Part shown: positions 34,859-48,676 of the stretch, piece after piece
Position numbering within the stretch: the stretch's first letter is position 1
Layout of the letters: every line of letters begins with the position of its first letter
NCBI GenBank assembly: GCA_018292915.2
Contig: JACVVK020000193.1
Coordinates: 62,001 to 126,000 of the forward strand
DNA: 64,000 bases
Reading direction: 5' to 3'
Origin: Batillaria attramentaria
Taxonomy: Eukaryota; Mollusca; Gastropoda; Batillariidae
Translations under genes and position numbers: made by a program
Notes under the pieces: generated by a model
Databases searched by the model: none
What the model saw: only the letters and a program-made list of their open reading frames with translations
What the model was told of the DNA's origin: nothing

Positions 34859-35062
34859 GCACGTAATTTGTTAAGCAGTCTCATGGCAGTACATGTATGA
34901 ACTAATCAAGTACAAACACAAAATCTAACTGCAGGTACCACTTCACACCACTTTGTCAACATGCGTTTCTGACTTCCACTCCGACCATGTAATAATGGCT
35001 TCATATCCCGGCTCAGTAGGTTGAGGACACGTGTCCTGTGGGCAGCAGCGAGTCTCCGGCAG

Positions 35063-38000
35063 GGGCGAGGTGTATTATGGATGTGGAGTACGTGATCCTG
35101 GTGGTGTGTGTGGTGACGTTATTGCTGCTGGTGGCCGTCATCTTCACGCTGGTCGTCGTCTGGCGCAGGATACGGCGCAACAGGGCCATCTGTAGGTTGT
35201 CTGTTACACACACTGGCACTGTTAGCACTAACATCACCACGCCATGACACGATTATAATGTGCAGATTAACTCACATAGCTGCTAGTCGTCGTCCCCTTC
35301 ACAACGTCGATACCCCCTCCCCCCCCCCCCCCCTTCCTCAGTCAAACGTTTTGTCATTAGCTGGTCTGCTTGCATTTATTCATTAATTTAGGGCTTAACG
35401 CCGCGCAACTGAACAAGGACTGTTTCGCGGCTAGGTCTGTTTGTAACTAATAGCCGTCTTCTCCAGTGTGGTTATAGAGGGATTTCCTTGGGTCTTTCAA
35501 TTTTCCTTATTTGCACATTCTCGGTTAATTCCGGCCGCTTTCGGGCGGGATTTCTAACACAATCCAATGCACTGTCGCCCTCCAGTCTTTCATGTGCGCA
35601 AGCTGAGGTTCCCCATCAGTCTTATTACAGCAGGAATCAACCTGCCGATATTGATTCACTACACTAGGTAGGAAGTGACTTCTTAGGATTTTTATAGTTT
35701 AATAGTTATTAAAATGAAGACTTAAACAAGAGAGTATGCATCAGTATTTCTTTAGAGATTATCCAAGCGGTAGTGCTTGTGAAAAATATAACGTAACACT
35801 AGTGCCAATTATCGCTTTTAAGACTTAACAAACACTGAACAACAACTGTCAGCTGGTCACACATCGTTACCGTAAGCACTTGATATGTTGGCTCAAAAGA
35901 CTGCACAGTGTGTCAGTGCGAAACGTTCACCATTTCCACTCTGTCATTCTCACCAGCACGCAGTCGTGGTGTCTCCCAGTGTCACAGTACTATAAGAAAG
36001 ATAGACGTTCAGTGCGAAGGTAAGTCATCGTGCCGCTTGGCGTGATTAATGCAGTTACGCGATATACTACTGAATTCGCCGTTTTAGAAGCTTAGCTGCA
36101 TATGATTTCTTTTGAATACTTCATAATGATAAAGTGCTTGTATTTTTGAAGATAAACCTGCATGGTACGTATTTCATGAAGTTCATGAAACGGCGAGTTC
36201 AACATTTAACTCATTCTCTGTTATGACCAGTGTCCGTAGGACGCTCTGCAGCATTTGCCTTTCAAAACTGGTTATTCTGCTGGATGGAGAATATTACATG
36301 CAGTATTTGTTTGTGGAAAGTAATGTGTGTTGTTCCATCCCTATTATGTTTGGTGCAGGTGCAAAGCCACTCAAGACGCCCCCCCCCCCCCCCAAAAAAA
36401 AGGCCAAAAATGCGTATAATTTGACTGTATTCCTATTATGTTTCTATCGGACGGCGTGTATGACTGCAGTATTCCGAATTATTAAGTTTTGTCCCAGTAG
36501 TAATAAAATGTATGCTTGTCTTTGTGTGTGGCAGAGGTCCATGTCAAGCGATTGTCAAGACAGACTACAGGAAACTCTGCAGGTACGTCAGTAATTATCT
36601 TCAGTCCTCTCTAACCTCACACGGGGATCATTACACAAGCCGACGATACTTGTGTCTGTGGCAGGGGTGAGGAGTTAATCTTCGAACTTTTAACCCGTCA
36701 GTACTGCCTCCTCTCAACAAGGGATTTCCGAATTATGAACGATAATGGCAGTGCCTCGTTTGACAACGATCCACATTTCGGCCTCCTAATTTATAAATGT
36801 TTGCGAATGTCACGTGACAGGAGAGCCTGATGGCGCGCTCAGTATTGGGAACGACATGGATCCACAACCAAGGATCAACGGCGGAGCTCCACTTGGTGAA
36901 TGTTTTGTCCTTTTTGGTTTCTCAGCTTGCAAGATGAAGACAGTTTTGCTGGAACATCATATAGGGATGTACAGCATGTTCGACAGCAATTAAGGACCAA
37001 ATCACCGTCAAATAGAAATGCCGTAAAATACACAACACATTAATCGCTGGGTTCTCTTGCAGAGTGACACATTTCCGTTAGAGCATTAGAGCATGATCCG
37101 GATTTTTTTACTTGGGGGAGGGTCTGGGGGGCTGTTTCAGTTGGGGCGGGGAGAGAGAGAGAGAGGTGGGGTGGGGGGCTGACTTTTTCTGTGACTATAT
37201 GGAAATGTCTTGAATAAAATGTGAACTGTGCTCTTTTTTATGTCTCGTCCAGTGCTGATTGTCCCAAATGCCCCACAACCACGTGAGGTCCGCGCATAAC
37301 CTGACACACGGTGATCAGCACAGACACTATATACGTAGTGTAACAGGACTTCAATGGTCCGCGCTCAACAGGACTCCCAGTGACTGGTCAACACACAACG
37401 CTGGAAGGATATACAGTGTATGTCTTACACACGCACAAAAAGAATTTCAGACCGGTGAACATTCGGCGATTCGCTACAGACACGTCTATCAGGCTGACAA
37501 TGACAGCACTAGGAGAGCGTGATAATTATGGTGGCTGACCTGTGAATGCTTGCTATGGATGGTACCAGCACAGGCTCAAATGCACCATTCGGAGTATGTC
37601 TACAGATGAAAGTCGACAGAAAGCTCACATAATAATGTATGTGGCTTTTGTTTCCAATCGTTTAATTTCTGAATTTCTTTAACAATGTCGGACTAGATCT
37701 TCCACAGGGGGAAAGTGAGATTCCGTGATTTCAGGGGATGATTGTGAATATTGTGGAAAAGGAAATAGGTAGTTTGGGCAACACTCTTTGACTGAAAATC
37801 CTCGAGAAAATGAGAGGGTCGCCCGGCTCGGAACTGAGCCTTTGGTTTGAAAATGCACATTGTCAGACCAGACACCTGTGTATTACTCGATGTTAAGAAT
37901 ATATAATTATGGGACTCCTAGAAGCTTGGCATATATCAGAGAGAGAGAGAGAGAGAGAGATGTCAGTGCCCTAAATATTAATGAACCGACAGCATCAGCT

Positions 38001-38329
38001 GTATGTGAACATTGCTGTAATCTATGTTTTCCTTAACGCCCAGTAAACAAAGAATGTACCTGAACCTACACACCCGGTACATGTACATAGTTCAGGGTAA
38101 AGTTTGTTGCCGAAACCTTGGCTGCCAGTGAGTGAGGGCCCTTATTTTTACTTCCCTGCCTTATCTAGCGGAATGACGTGTAGCAGTAAAGGTTCGGCCT
38201 TTTATCGTTAATCTCTTTCAGCAGATTCGGGTTGCTTACCTCGGACGAAACGCGTGTTATTGTTGTGACGTGTTTATGAATTGCTATCCTTATATTAAGA
38301 ACCGTGTTGAAAGGACCTTTTCCGAGTCC

Positions 38330-38370
<41 letters not shown>

Positions 38371-38668
38371 CCCCGCGCGCGCGTGCGTGTGTGTGTGCCG
38401 AAAAATCATAGTGTGGAGGACAGCAATAAGGAACAGTGGAGAGATAGTGGGCACTCTTGACAGTGTCAATTATACGGTAGAAGTCTACCCGGAAGAAGAT
38501 AACCGGCTTTTTATGTCGCCTATCCCTTCACCGGTGATTCGATCCCTGGGTGCACTCTCGAACCACTGGCTGATGTTTTTTCCTCCTTTATATTGCGTTC
38601 GTTCTTTTAAAGCCCTCCCCCCTAACTCCCTTCCCCTCATAACGCCCCGCACATTTCGCACGAGGTAG
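35063..38668 (+). CDS. Tentative short membrane protein with tyrosine-bearing tail
   Basis: 35063-35191 (129 nt, phase 1-1) reads MDVEYVILVVCVVTLLLL and on into WRRIRRNR, a strong membrane helix with a basic stop, then a GTAGGT donor. Later segments with splice borders and phase 1-1: 36535-36582, 36821-36895 and 37253-37282. A final frame, 38412-38668, contains SVNYTVEVYPEEDNR, resembling the VYSEANEDNR of the receptor at 41761-53742. Joining the first exon directly to 36535 or 36821 makes a stop codon (T+AG, T+GA), whereas joining to 37253 keeps the frame open to TAG at 38666. No ectodomain exons were found upstream; ATG at 35077 could start a signal-anchor protein. Splicing is unproven. Confidence 0.35.
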
Positions 38669-39313
38669 AAAAGGCGAGACATGCAACAACGAACCGGGTG
38701 TAACTGGACTGTTGATGGGAAATTTGCTAACCTTTCCCACTCGGGGAACCATTCTGTAAACATGAAAACCCAACGCCCGATCTGCCTGTAGTGACAGGAG
38801 TGGTTAAATAAAGCCCCCCCCCCCCCCCACCTACCCCCGCCCACGCCCCTTAAAAAACAAAACAAAAACCAACTTATCCAAATGCTGGAGGGACGAAAAA
38901 GGGATATGATATGTAAAATAACGCTGTTTTGTGAGGAATTGTCCTGTGTATAGACTCTCGGGGAGATCACGATGAACATGTCCGTCGACCAGCAATAAAC
39001 AAGCACAGTTCCTTAAACCGCACGTAAAACGTTGCACAAAGAAAATGATACACCGGCGGTTTTTTCCCTTTCTCCCATCCCTCAAGTTTTTTCCTTGCTA
39101 TGTGAAATCAAGGGAATCCACCGAATCCAAATCAACAGACATCGGTGACGTACACTTTATATTAAGATATTGCTGCATGGGTCATGTTCAATGACTATCA
39201 TCCACTATGTTTCCATCACCATGGTATGATTCAGATCAACTGCCATAGATGCGAGAGTTTCAGATCACCATTAGCACTTTCTTGCACCAGACATCAAACG
39301 CGGATAAAAATAG

Positions 39314-39364
<51 letters not shown>

Positions 39365-40666
39365 GGAAATTTATGCAGATGGACGGACGGACGGACAGTT
39401 CGCAACAGTTCACAGTTTTGTGGGACAGCTAAAGCTGTTCATATTTACAACCAAGGAAGTGTGAATCGTTCCTCTCTGATGCACCAAGCAGTCGAACAGT
39501 TTTCAAGACTTGATAATCTATTGCGTCAATGTACAGGCACGTCAAAGTTAAAGTTCAGTGTGAGAGTCCAGAGTGGAGTCTAATCTAACTGGTAAATAAA
39601 CAAATACATGTATATTGAATTAAGTCTCTATTTCTAGTTTGCAGCACGATACTTCAGACAATAGTCAACAAATAAACCTATAAACCGGCAAGCGTATAAC
39701 GATAAGAACAGAAAAAGAACCACAACATATTGCTTAAAACCTAGGAATAAATATCACACAAATGTACACAGGATGAAACTAACAAATAAACAAAGGAAAA
39801 CTAGAATCGTAATAAACTAACAGAAGAATGTGGCATCTGTAAATATTTAAAACGGATGATGAAAAAAGAAATAAAAACCAAAAACGGCCAAATGGGGCAG
39901 GTAGTGGTCCGACTTTAGTTCAGCGCACAGCCCGGCGAAGAATCACGAGCTTCCGAGTTGTAAAGTATTTAGGGCGCCTCAGATTTGGCAGTCGGATTAT
40001 TCGGGCCGAGTCCTGGGCTGACTCATTAGATGCGTTACTAAACTGCCATCAACGCTGTCACGGTGGCGCGAGCACGGGTTACGCTAGTCCAATTCATTTG
40101 ACCCAGTTCTTAAAGGCTACAGGCTACTACCTCAGGTGCAAACGAACGACTTCGACCTGCTCCCACAAAATTCAAATCTGTAGGTGGGTGGCTCTGCACC
40201 GCGACTGGGAATTTCCCACGGGGGTAATAACCCGTACAGGATAATACACTTATAACTAACTAGTGAATTGAATGCACATATGCCCACCCCCTCCCAATAA
40301 ACAAAACAAAACAAACAAACAAAAAACCCAACAGCAAACATTTATCGTAAATAACGCAAACACAGCCCTGATACTGACGATACGCTCCACACTGCATCAT
40401 TGCTACGTATTACGAGTGTTTCTGCAAGTGGTCCTAATTTATTATGATGATTTGGAAACAAACAAGAACGATAAACGATAACACTATGCGTATTGCTGAA
40501 GATTTCTTCAGTTAGCACATGGCAGATTATAATCAGGCATAGCCTGTCTTCTGCATTCATTTTTTTTTTTTGGCATATGAATAATTATGCGGATCGAATG
40601 GTTTCTTTCAACAATTTCAGTATGTCACTGTTGTGAATGCAAATACGTGTATCATATAAAGTCATC

Positions 40667-40669
<3 letters not shown>

Positions 40670-40752
<83 letters not shown>
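40670..40752 (+). repeat. (TG)n-(GA)n microsatellite
   Basis: About 32 TG units followed directly by about 10 GA units. Confidence 0.95.
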
Positions 40753-40753
<1 letters not shown>

Positions 40754-41355
40754 CTGTATTTATTGCTGATTGTTATCAATATGTAAAATAATGCAATGAT
40801 GATAATCAGTTGTGTCCGGTGAATCTGTTAAAACGCTGGAAGCTTGATTCTCTCTGTTACTTTTCCATTGTGTTTTGATACAGGGGCGCTTCATACGCTG
40901 TATTTTCGTATTCGTGTCCTGAAAAGAAAAGCACAACTATGTCAGTTCACATTAAGATCAAAACGATAGTTTCTGCACATTTGATGTATGTGGTATAAAC
41001 ATAAACATGGCTGGCTTGGGTGCATAGTTCTGTGAAGGAAATACTGTGACGGGTGTTGAGGACAGTTTCACAAAATCACGACTTTTACTGATCTCGATTA
41101 AAGTCGTGTGGTCAGAAGTAAGTCAAAACACCTGTCTATCCACAGCTGTGTATTAGCCCATCTATCAGTCATCTTTCTGAAAATATGAACCGTCCTCCGT
41201 GCGCCCCTGACTTTGATTAGTATCTATCACCTATCTGGAGAAATTACTGTCCATCCTGACTGAATGAAGCAATTCCTACCTGAGCTTTGCTGATCTTGCA
41301 CTGGCTCCAAGTGAATTTCTTCCGATCGCTGCTGATGCCTGAGGAACCCATAACA

Positions 41356-41361
41356 TTTATT
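41356..41361 (-). terminator. Candidate polyadenylation signal AATAAA
   Basis: AATAAA on the minus strand, about 400 bases after the TAA of the second Ig receptor. Position is the only support. Confidence 0.3.
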
Positions 41362-41760
41362 ATAGTATACAAAGTGACACCTCGTGGCGAGGACAATATA
41401 TCTGAGAACTGGCTCCGGCTAAAAAAATGTCGGTGGGTGTTTGTCTTTTCTTCTTCTTACTTTCATTGTTATCTGCTGTAATGAAAATCAAATAAAGTCG
41501 GACTACATACGTAAGTGAAAGCGCAAAAGTTCAATAGAGATGAAACACTGGAAGCATTGTTCGACGATACGGCTTTGTCGTTGGCACCGCTCCTCCGCGA
41601 TGGTTTATGTAATCTAGTTTGTGCAGGTGCACAGTTAAATGGTAAGTCGACGGCTTTTCCTTTTGTCTACTTGTTGGGTTGGGTGATTTGTATTTGGCCG
41701 TGTCCAAAAGGACGTATATTCTGAGCGCTGCACAACTTACATACACACATTTACACTCAC

Positions 41761-41801
41761 TTACTTCGTAGGTTTGCCATGCTGTCGTTTAGGTTTCTTG
41801 C
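41761..41801 (-). other. Last coding exon of the second Ig receptor
   Basis: A polypyrimidine acceptor (CTTTTGCAG) leads to a phase-1 exon encoding GKKPKRQHGKPTK and TAA. The lysine-rich end resembles QPGKKPGKNPK at the end of the gene at 61549. Confidence 0.65.
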
Positions 41802-42421
41802 CTGCAAAAGACGTAACAATGTACATATGGTCAAATTGATGAGATTACTCGAATTTAATTTTCTAAGGATAGCGTCACAAAAACGAAAAGAAAAGAAAAT
41901 GAGAGAGAATCTCTAACAAAAAAATCACTAAAAACAAAATAAAACAAACAAACCACAACATAACAAACAAGAAATCGTCGTGTACGCGGTGGCAAAAGCC
42001 CGCTGCCCATAAGAATGTACCCCGGTGCAATCGGTTATTAATGTTGGAAAATTCTTTGGGGCAAATGTGAAGTGAACCCCATTTGCACGTCACCCAGGTA
42101 CTGACCGAGGCCACAGTAACTTCACTTGGCAACGCCGGGATCTGCGACCACTGAGACAAGTCGACTACCGCGCAACTGCTGTCAATTGGCTGCGCAGAGA
42201 TCTGTTTCCGGCGATACTCCGCCACAAAAGTTTCCATGATGATAGCTCGGGCGCAGGGAACACTCAGTTAACAACAAAACAAAAGCTTTTTTGGAGTCCG
42301 ATAATGAACATACACTCACAAAATGGTACTGATAATATTGGTTCATCCGTTTTTGAGATACACACTCTCTCTCTCTCCAGCCACTTGCACCCGCTCACAC
42401 ACCACACACATACACACACAA

Positions 42422-42476
<55 letters not shown>

Positions 42477-43424
42477 ACCCACGTATGCAGTTGACAGCAA
42501 TAGTCCCTAAGAGTGGGTAGGGCTTGATAAACAAGTATTTTATGGCGTCAGCGGCCTGAATAAACCTGTGCTGTGTTTTTCCCACAGGTCCGTTTGCTGA
42601 TCTTCACCTTGTAAGTCTCAGCAAACACTGGAGAATTAGAAGTGCAGTGTACATACTATATACAAAGGTGTACCGCATTGTCTAGGCCATGCATTAATGA
42701 CTGACCCCAGCTCCGGTAAGGGCAATGCTCAGTCAGTTTAGCCTACCTGCCCGCTTTGGAGTCTCTGTCAGAAATGTCGTATCGGGACGGTTGTCTTCAT
42801 TGGCCTCCTGAATACACATGATCCATATCTCCTTCCACTGCATCAGTCGACTCGCAAGCTGTTAGAATACCACAACTGCTTTGAGAACACATAATGAATT
42901 CACTGAACACATGATGTACACAGCACGTGGAGACAAGTTAAACTGTATGGCAGAGAGATTGTGGTCTGTTTCACCATTCGAATAGGAAAGGTTCTTACAT
43001 GCGGTCTGTGTAGCAGGCATTTGGCTCCAAGTAAAGGATCCGTCCGTGAGTGGATCATTCCTGGTGAAAGACAATCACTAACTTCAGTAACAGCAACCAA
43101 CATGCCTCAGAAGTACTTTTGTTCGCGGGACGGATGGGCAGGTATGCCCAGAGGACTGCACTTTGTGACAAAAGCAACTATTACAAAAAAAAAAAAAAAA
43201 AAAAAAACATTGTATATAACGTTCCTCTGCATGTATACGCAATGGCCAACGTTGTTTCTTTTCTTTAAGTCCAACACTCCATACCAGAAAAAAACAATAA
43301 CACAAGCTCGCGAACCTCACATGGCTTGTTTTTCATGCCGTCGGTCTGATGCCGTCCCTGCAAATGAGAATCGAAATTTGTATACACTCACGCGTATGTG
43401 TGTGTGTTGTGTGTGTGTGTGTGT

Positions 43425-43492
<68 letters not shown>

Positions 43493-46400
43493 GTCTTATT
43501 TTCCCTCTATGTTCAAAACTTAGCAAGACGTCGAAGAGACTCTTGTTGTTAAATAGGTGTTTTGATAATGACCGCAACGTATGTCAGAGAGAATATTTTC
43601 AAAATTAATGAACTGCGTCGGAATGCTTGAGAGCAGCGAAAGTGCGTTATGGACGGGGCGTTACCAACAAAATCCAGTAGCTATGGCACACAGTCAGTAT
43701 TTTGCCGAAACAAGCGTTGTCCCTGTAAATATCGCACATTATCCTCACCTGCGGTTTGGTTACCGGGCGTTGGAGTCTGGTACATGCTATCGGTATACGG
43801 GTTTGCCCTGCAAAAATTACTTTGTTAGCATTTATACTGTCGATGGCTGGCACACATCAAACTAAAGTAAATAACAACAAACAAACACGCACAACAATCA
43901 CCAACAAAAAATACTACAGAATTTATGTACTACAAACAACAGCAGCTCAACTGACAAAAAAGAAAAAAAAGATGGAGGGGAAAAAAGAGATTGAAAAAAC
44001 ATTTTCTAACTGTTTCTCGCGAAATTACAGAAAATTCTAACTTTGCCAAAATTCGGTGCGGGGGTCGGCTCAGCCATCTGACCTGCAATGTAACAAATGC
44101 ATTTTTCACATTTCAAATAAAAATCTGTCATCGATGGTGATAAGGTTTAAATTTGCATGAGCATGTGAACGGTTTGGGCAACAAAGTGTACATGCAAATA
44201 TATTTCATAATTGTAAATACCATATGCACGTACACTGAAGTACGTACGAAACAGACAACACAAACTTTGGCTGGTTTGCTCTAATGGTCTTTACTGTGCT
44301 GCTATAACCATCTTAACTACAACCGCAATTGACATTTTATTGCACATAAGTAAACTGGCTTACCTGCCGCCTTTGAGGTTTCTGGCAAGAAAGTTGTATC
44401 GCGGCGATTGTCTTCGTTTGCCTCTGAATACACATGGTCCATTTCTCCTTCCACGTCAGGCAGCTCGTACGGTACAACGGGTACAGGTACTACAGAACCA
44501 AGAAACAGATATGTGCTTAAAGTCCTATACACAGGAGAACAGATATATATAGGATCCAGCTTGGAAAAAACGCGTCAACACAAGATGGCTTCAAATCTTT
44601 AGGACAGTATGATCGGGAGAACTATTTAGGTGAGCATTCCACATGGTTGCTTACTCTGAAGAACCAAAGGGGGGGGGGGGGGGTGTTGACGGGGCAACGA
44701 TGTAAAAGCAGCGCAAATATTCGGTCCCAGCCGGGATACGAACTAACGACCCGAAGTCCAACGCTCTAACATTCGGCCACCCCGGCTCCCCTGAAGAACC
44801 AAACGTAATCAAAAAGAGAAAAGAGAAAATAGCACTCCACAGCAAACCAACAGCGGTTTTACCTTATAAGGCATACGAAGCCAGCGTTAAGTGTACTTTA
44901 TCTGGAGCGTCTTAGCGTATTTGGTGGTTTGTGTTATGGACGAAAGCAGTTTCTTCCTCGCTTTCACACGAAGGGGGGGCGGGGGGGGGGGGGGGGCAAT
45001 GCTCACGTGCTTCGATTGTCTGTTTTACTTTGACTGGGTTTCAAAATATCTCAAGACCACCAACGGAAATCTTCGATCAGGTTTGTTTTGTGTTGCATAA
45101 ACAGTAGGACTATGAACACATATACCACTATCATAAAGGAGGATCACCTAAACGACTCCGATCGTGCTTTCGAGTATAGGGAGTATAGGGAGTATCGTAC
45201 TGGTTGTAAACATTGTGGTATTTTAACGTTCAGGTCATCCGACAAGCACTATGATAATTATATAATATTATGTAGTTTCGTCAACACACACCAGTTTTTA
45301 TCCGCGCACGGCAGTTTCCACTCTCGGCCCGCCACAGCCAGACGCAAACAATGACGACGATCAGGCAACGTCAGAGCGAGACCAGCACCCAGGCCGATTG
45401 CCAGAACAGTAGTGGACGACTCGGCTGCCTTCCCAGACACAGTGTCCAGTGTGTAGGTTTATGTTACAGTCGGTGATGCTGCTCCAGTTCCATCTGACGA
45501 AACTCCTGGTGTTCATCGTCGTCAGCAGTTCGTCGTCTTCAAAAACACACACACACACACACACACACTACACACACACACCACACACCAAACACACAAC
45601 ACACACACACACCACACCACACACACCACACGCACACACGCACACACGCACCCACGCACGCACGCACATAGAGAAAATGAACTGAAATAAAAGAAGTTAA
45701 TGTTCCAACAGCTAAAGACATCGACGAAAAGCAGTTTTCACCCTGTGCAGCATTTGCTAAAGATGAGATGTCAAGTCAATGTCAAGTCAAGTCAAAGTCA
45801 AGGGGGAGGAGAGGGGGTCTGAATGATTATCATGCATGCATTTCTTTTTCAGTGTGGACAATCTCGAACTAAAGCAACGTTTGCTTGTTCATGGACACTA
45901 CCCTTTAGTTCACACAAGGGCGCAAACAGTTAAAGTGAAATCTTACTTTTGAACTTTGAAAAACAAATAAAGTTAGGGAGCGATTTCTCAGTGCTAGATG
46001 CACCGCATCCTAACACATGTTTTTTGTGGGTTGTTGTTTTTTTGTTTTTTTTGCCCAGCTCTTTGCCAGTTACAGTGGTGTTCCTCTCCCAGGGTAATGG
46101 GTGGAATCCACGGAGGGCGCGGAAGCTGGGGCATTTTTATTATGCATGATGATGGAGATGAGGATGATAGTAAGATGATGCTATGGGAGGTCCGTGTGGT
46201 TTGGGACTGCGGGACAGGGCCACAATTCCACGCTTCCTGTCATAAATATCCCGGTATTAACCAGGCCTGGGATTATGGCACCTGCGGTGCCGGCCGTGTA
46301 TCATCCACATCGTAAGACGTGTCATACCAAGGAAAGCACCCCCAAAGTCGCACCCGTGAAAGTGGGTAAATCTCGGCTGTGTGGCAACAGCCTCATCCAT

Positions 46401-48619
46401 TGGGCCCATAGCACACCGGCTCTGGGGTAGGAGCCGACTAGGTAGAAAATCCGCTTGCCTCGGTTGGGATTCGAACCCGGGTCTCCCGGTCCATGGTCCC
46501 GAAGTGCTAACCACTACACCTACGGGGGCCGGGGGCATCCTAACACATGTTAGTGAACTTAGAACCACGTCTGCTATGCCTTAGAGGCAGGAGAATTAAT
46601 TGGTAGGAGTAATACGCTGACCTACCGTTAACTTTAAGGCTGGAAGAGGAAGTGGGCCATCCCCCTGACTGTTAGTGAGTGTTAGTCTGTAGAAGCCAGC
46701 TGCAGCCGACGTGGCGTTGTCGATGGGTAATGCTGCACGTCGCTATGTTTATCGGCCTTGACCTCTGCTGACAAGGAGACGTTCATGGTGATGTTCGTCA
46801 AATCCACATTGCTGCCGTTTGCAGTATTGTCTGGTCCTAGGAATGTGAAGCTGTGTAAATGCGGAGATGGATAAGCAGTCGTGTTGAAGTTCAGGGACAC
46901 CGGGTCGCCAACAAAGTTCACCGCAGGAAGTTCCATGGGACCTGACTGGCCGTTTTCTCCTCGTGGGTTTGCCTGAAAACACACGACACATTTCGTTCAT
47001 GTCCATACAACAACCTCGAAAGTGAACTTACACTCATATAACCTGAAGTAGACAATTTTCAGCGCAGACACACAGACAACATAAAGACAAACGGTGAAAC
47101 CTATTGCCCACAGAGGTATGCTTGATAGTAAAGTGAACACACCGTCGGATTCGGGTTTTTTTTTTTCTCTTTCAGAATGGTTACTTAAAACCAGCACCTT
47201 ACAGTTCGAATCCCGGCTGGGGCCAAATATTTGTGCTGGCTTTTCATCGTTGCCCCGTCTGTGATATCACCCTTACGTGATGGAAAAGGACGTTAAACTC
47301 CCGAACACCCACCCACCAGCACCTTACCCCCCAAACCGTCCCCGTCACTCTAAACTCTATTGCTGGCCTACAAAAAGTGTAAGCCCAAAAACTGACTGAT
47401 GCGAAAGAGAAGCACGACTTACACAAGACAAGCAGCGTGACATCTTCAGCCTGGTCCGACCCGACCCCGTTACTTGCCGTGCACGTGTAGTGTCCGGCAT
47501 CCTCACACTGGGCACGTGACATGATGTGTGACAAGGGAGAATACTGCCTGGTCACCTCTTTGTCAAGGACTTGGTTATACAGTGTCATGAAAGGTGTGGG
47601 CCTACCGTCTGCACTACAGTCAAAAATCACTTGCTGTCCCTCGCTCACTGTAGACGGGTTAGCGGTCAGCGCCAGTCTTGATGGTGGTACTGCAGGAATA
47701 AACTCATAAATTTGAAGGACAATTAGGGAAAAGGGATGAACATTATTTGTGTAGAGGGGATATCACGATGGCAGCCGAAAACGTGGAACAGGCACAGACA
47801 AATGGGCAAAGTGAAAATTCGCTGCAGGTTTGCGTTTAGTTCAGCAAAGCATCTCTTCCACTGTCATCATGTAAAAAAGCCCCAAACATACAAAGTACCG
47901 GTTGGGAATGGGGGAAGAGGGGAAGGGGTGTATCGGGGAGGGGGGGGGGGGGCATTGTCGTGGTAGTGGTAGTGGTGGTGGTGGTGGTGTGATTTGATGT
48001 CTATGTTGTATGACTGTTGTTCATATTTGTTATCTCAGTGTCCTTTACGTGTAGGTTAAACCAATTCATATTTTTGTGGATCGGTCGGTCAACCGGTTGT
48101 TTCTACCCCCCCCCCCCCCCAAAAAAAAAAAAAGAAAAGAAAAATAAAATAAAGTAAAATAAAATAATAAAGGCCAGGCAAATCACATAAGAGGCCAACA
48201 CAACTTTATAGGCCCAAGTAGGGAATCTACACTTTTCGTGGGGGGAAAATATTTATGGAATTACAAGCCACTCACGTCCGACAAGGGCAGTGTAGGTAGT
48301 CCCCTGAATATTCTCCACCCACTCGATGTCACAGCGGAAGGTTGTGGAATTATGGTCAGCCTCACTCACAGCTTGTGGCGTCATATCCAGAACGGTATCG
48401 CCATAGTCGCCATGGTTAATCAGGCTATATATACCTCGGACCCCATCTCAGTCGTCCTTCCGGCTGACCCACATTCTCTGTACTGCACGTGCAACTGAGC
48501 CTCGTGTTTACCGGCACGTATGGACCCGGGCTGCATGTTGTATTTGGAGTAAGTGGTCGGGCTGTGAAAGATTATGAAAATGTATCGAAGACGGAGGTGG
48601 TGGAAACTAACCGTTAACT

Positions 48620-48676
<57 letters not shown>

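Larger units (their letters stand above)
32957..35062. other. Repeat-rich interval without a supported gene
   Basis: Holds a complex (AC)n/(GAGA)n block (33229-33500), the MITE at 34348-34567, (GA)n at 34597-34622, and a (CG)n-(CA)n run at 34790-34857. Open frames here are translations of the repeats. A CpG-containing stretch at 33640-34220 lacks any splice-bounded coding sequence I can support. Confidence 0.4.
38669..41760. other. Interval without a supported gene
   Basis: Contains (CA)n 39316-39360, (TG)n-(GA)n 40670-40752 and AT-rich unique sequence. A plus-strand stretch at 41284-41480 is open in parts (FADLALAPSEF; IIVYKVTPRGEDN) but lacks splice sites in phase. An AATAAA on the minus strand (41361-41356) may end the gene at 41761. 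Confidence 0.35.

Noticed and set aside
38485..39006. Minus-strand 173-residue frame
   Set aside because: It crosses a poly-C tract and is the shadow of the plus-strand frame at 38412-38668. No domain is seen.
41875..42237. Minus-strand 120-residue frame beginning METFVAEYRRKQ
   Set aside because: It lies between the last two exons of the second receptor, has no usable donor, and its second half is a low-complexity hydrophobic translation of A-rich sequence.
42588..42610. Plus-strand micro-exon with a strong acceptor and GTAAGT donor, reading PFADLHL
   Set aside because: It resembles the YADL part of the ITIM exon, but it lies inside the minus-strand receptor between its last two exons and no partner exons in phase were found.
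46749..47006. Minus-strand frame over the Ig5 exon of the second receptor (SGKPTRRKRPVRS...)
   Set aside because: It is the frame entered directly from the previous exon, but it lacks Ig features. The neighbouring frame carries them, so this is a consequence of the single-base shift near 46963.
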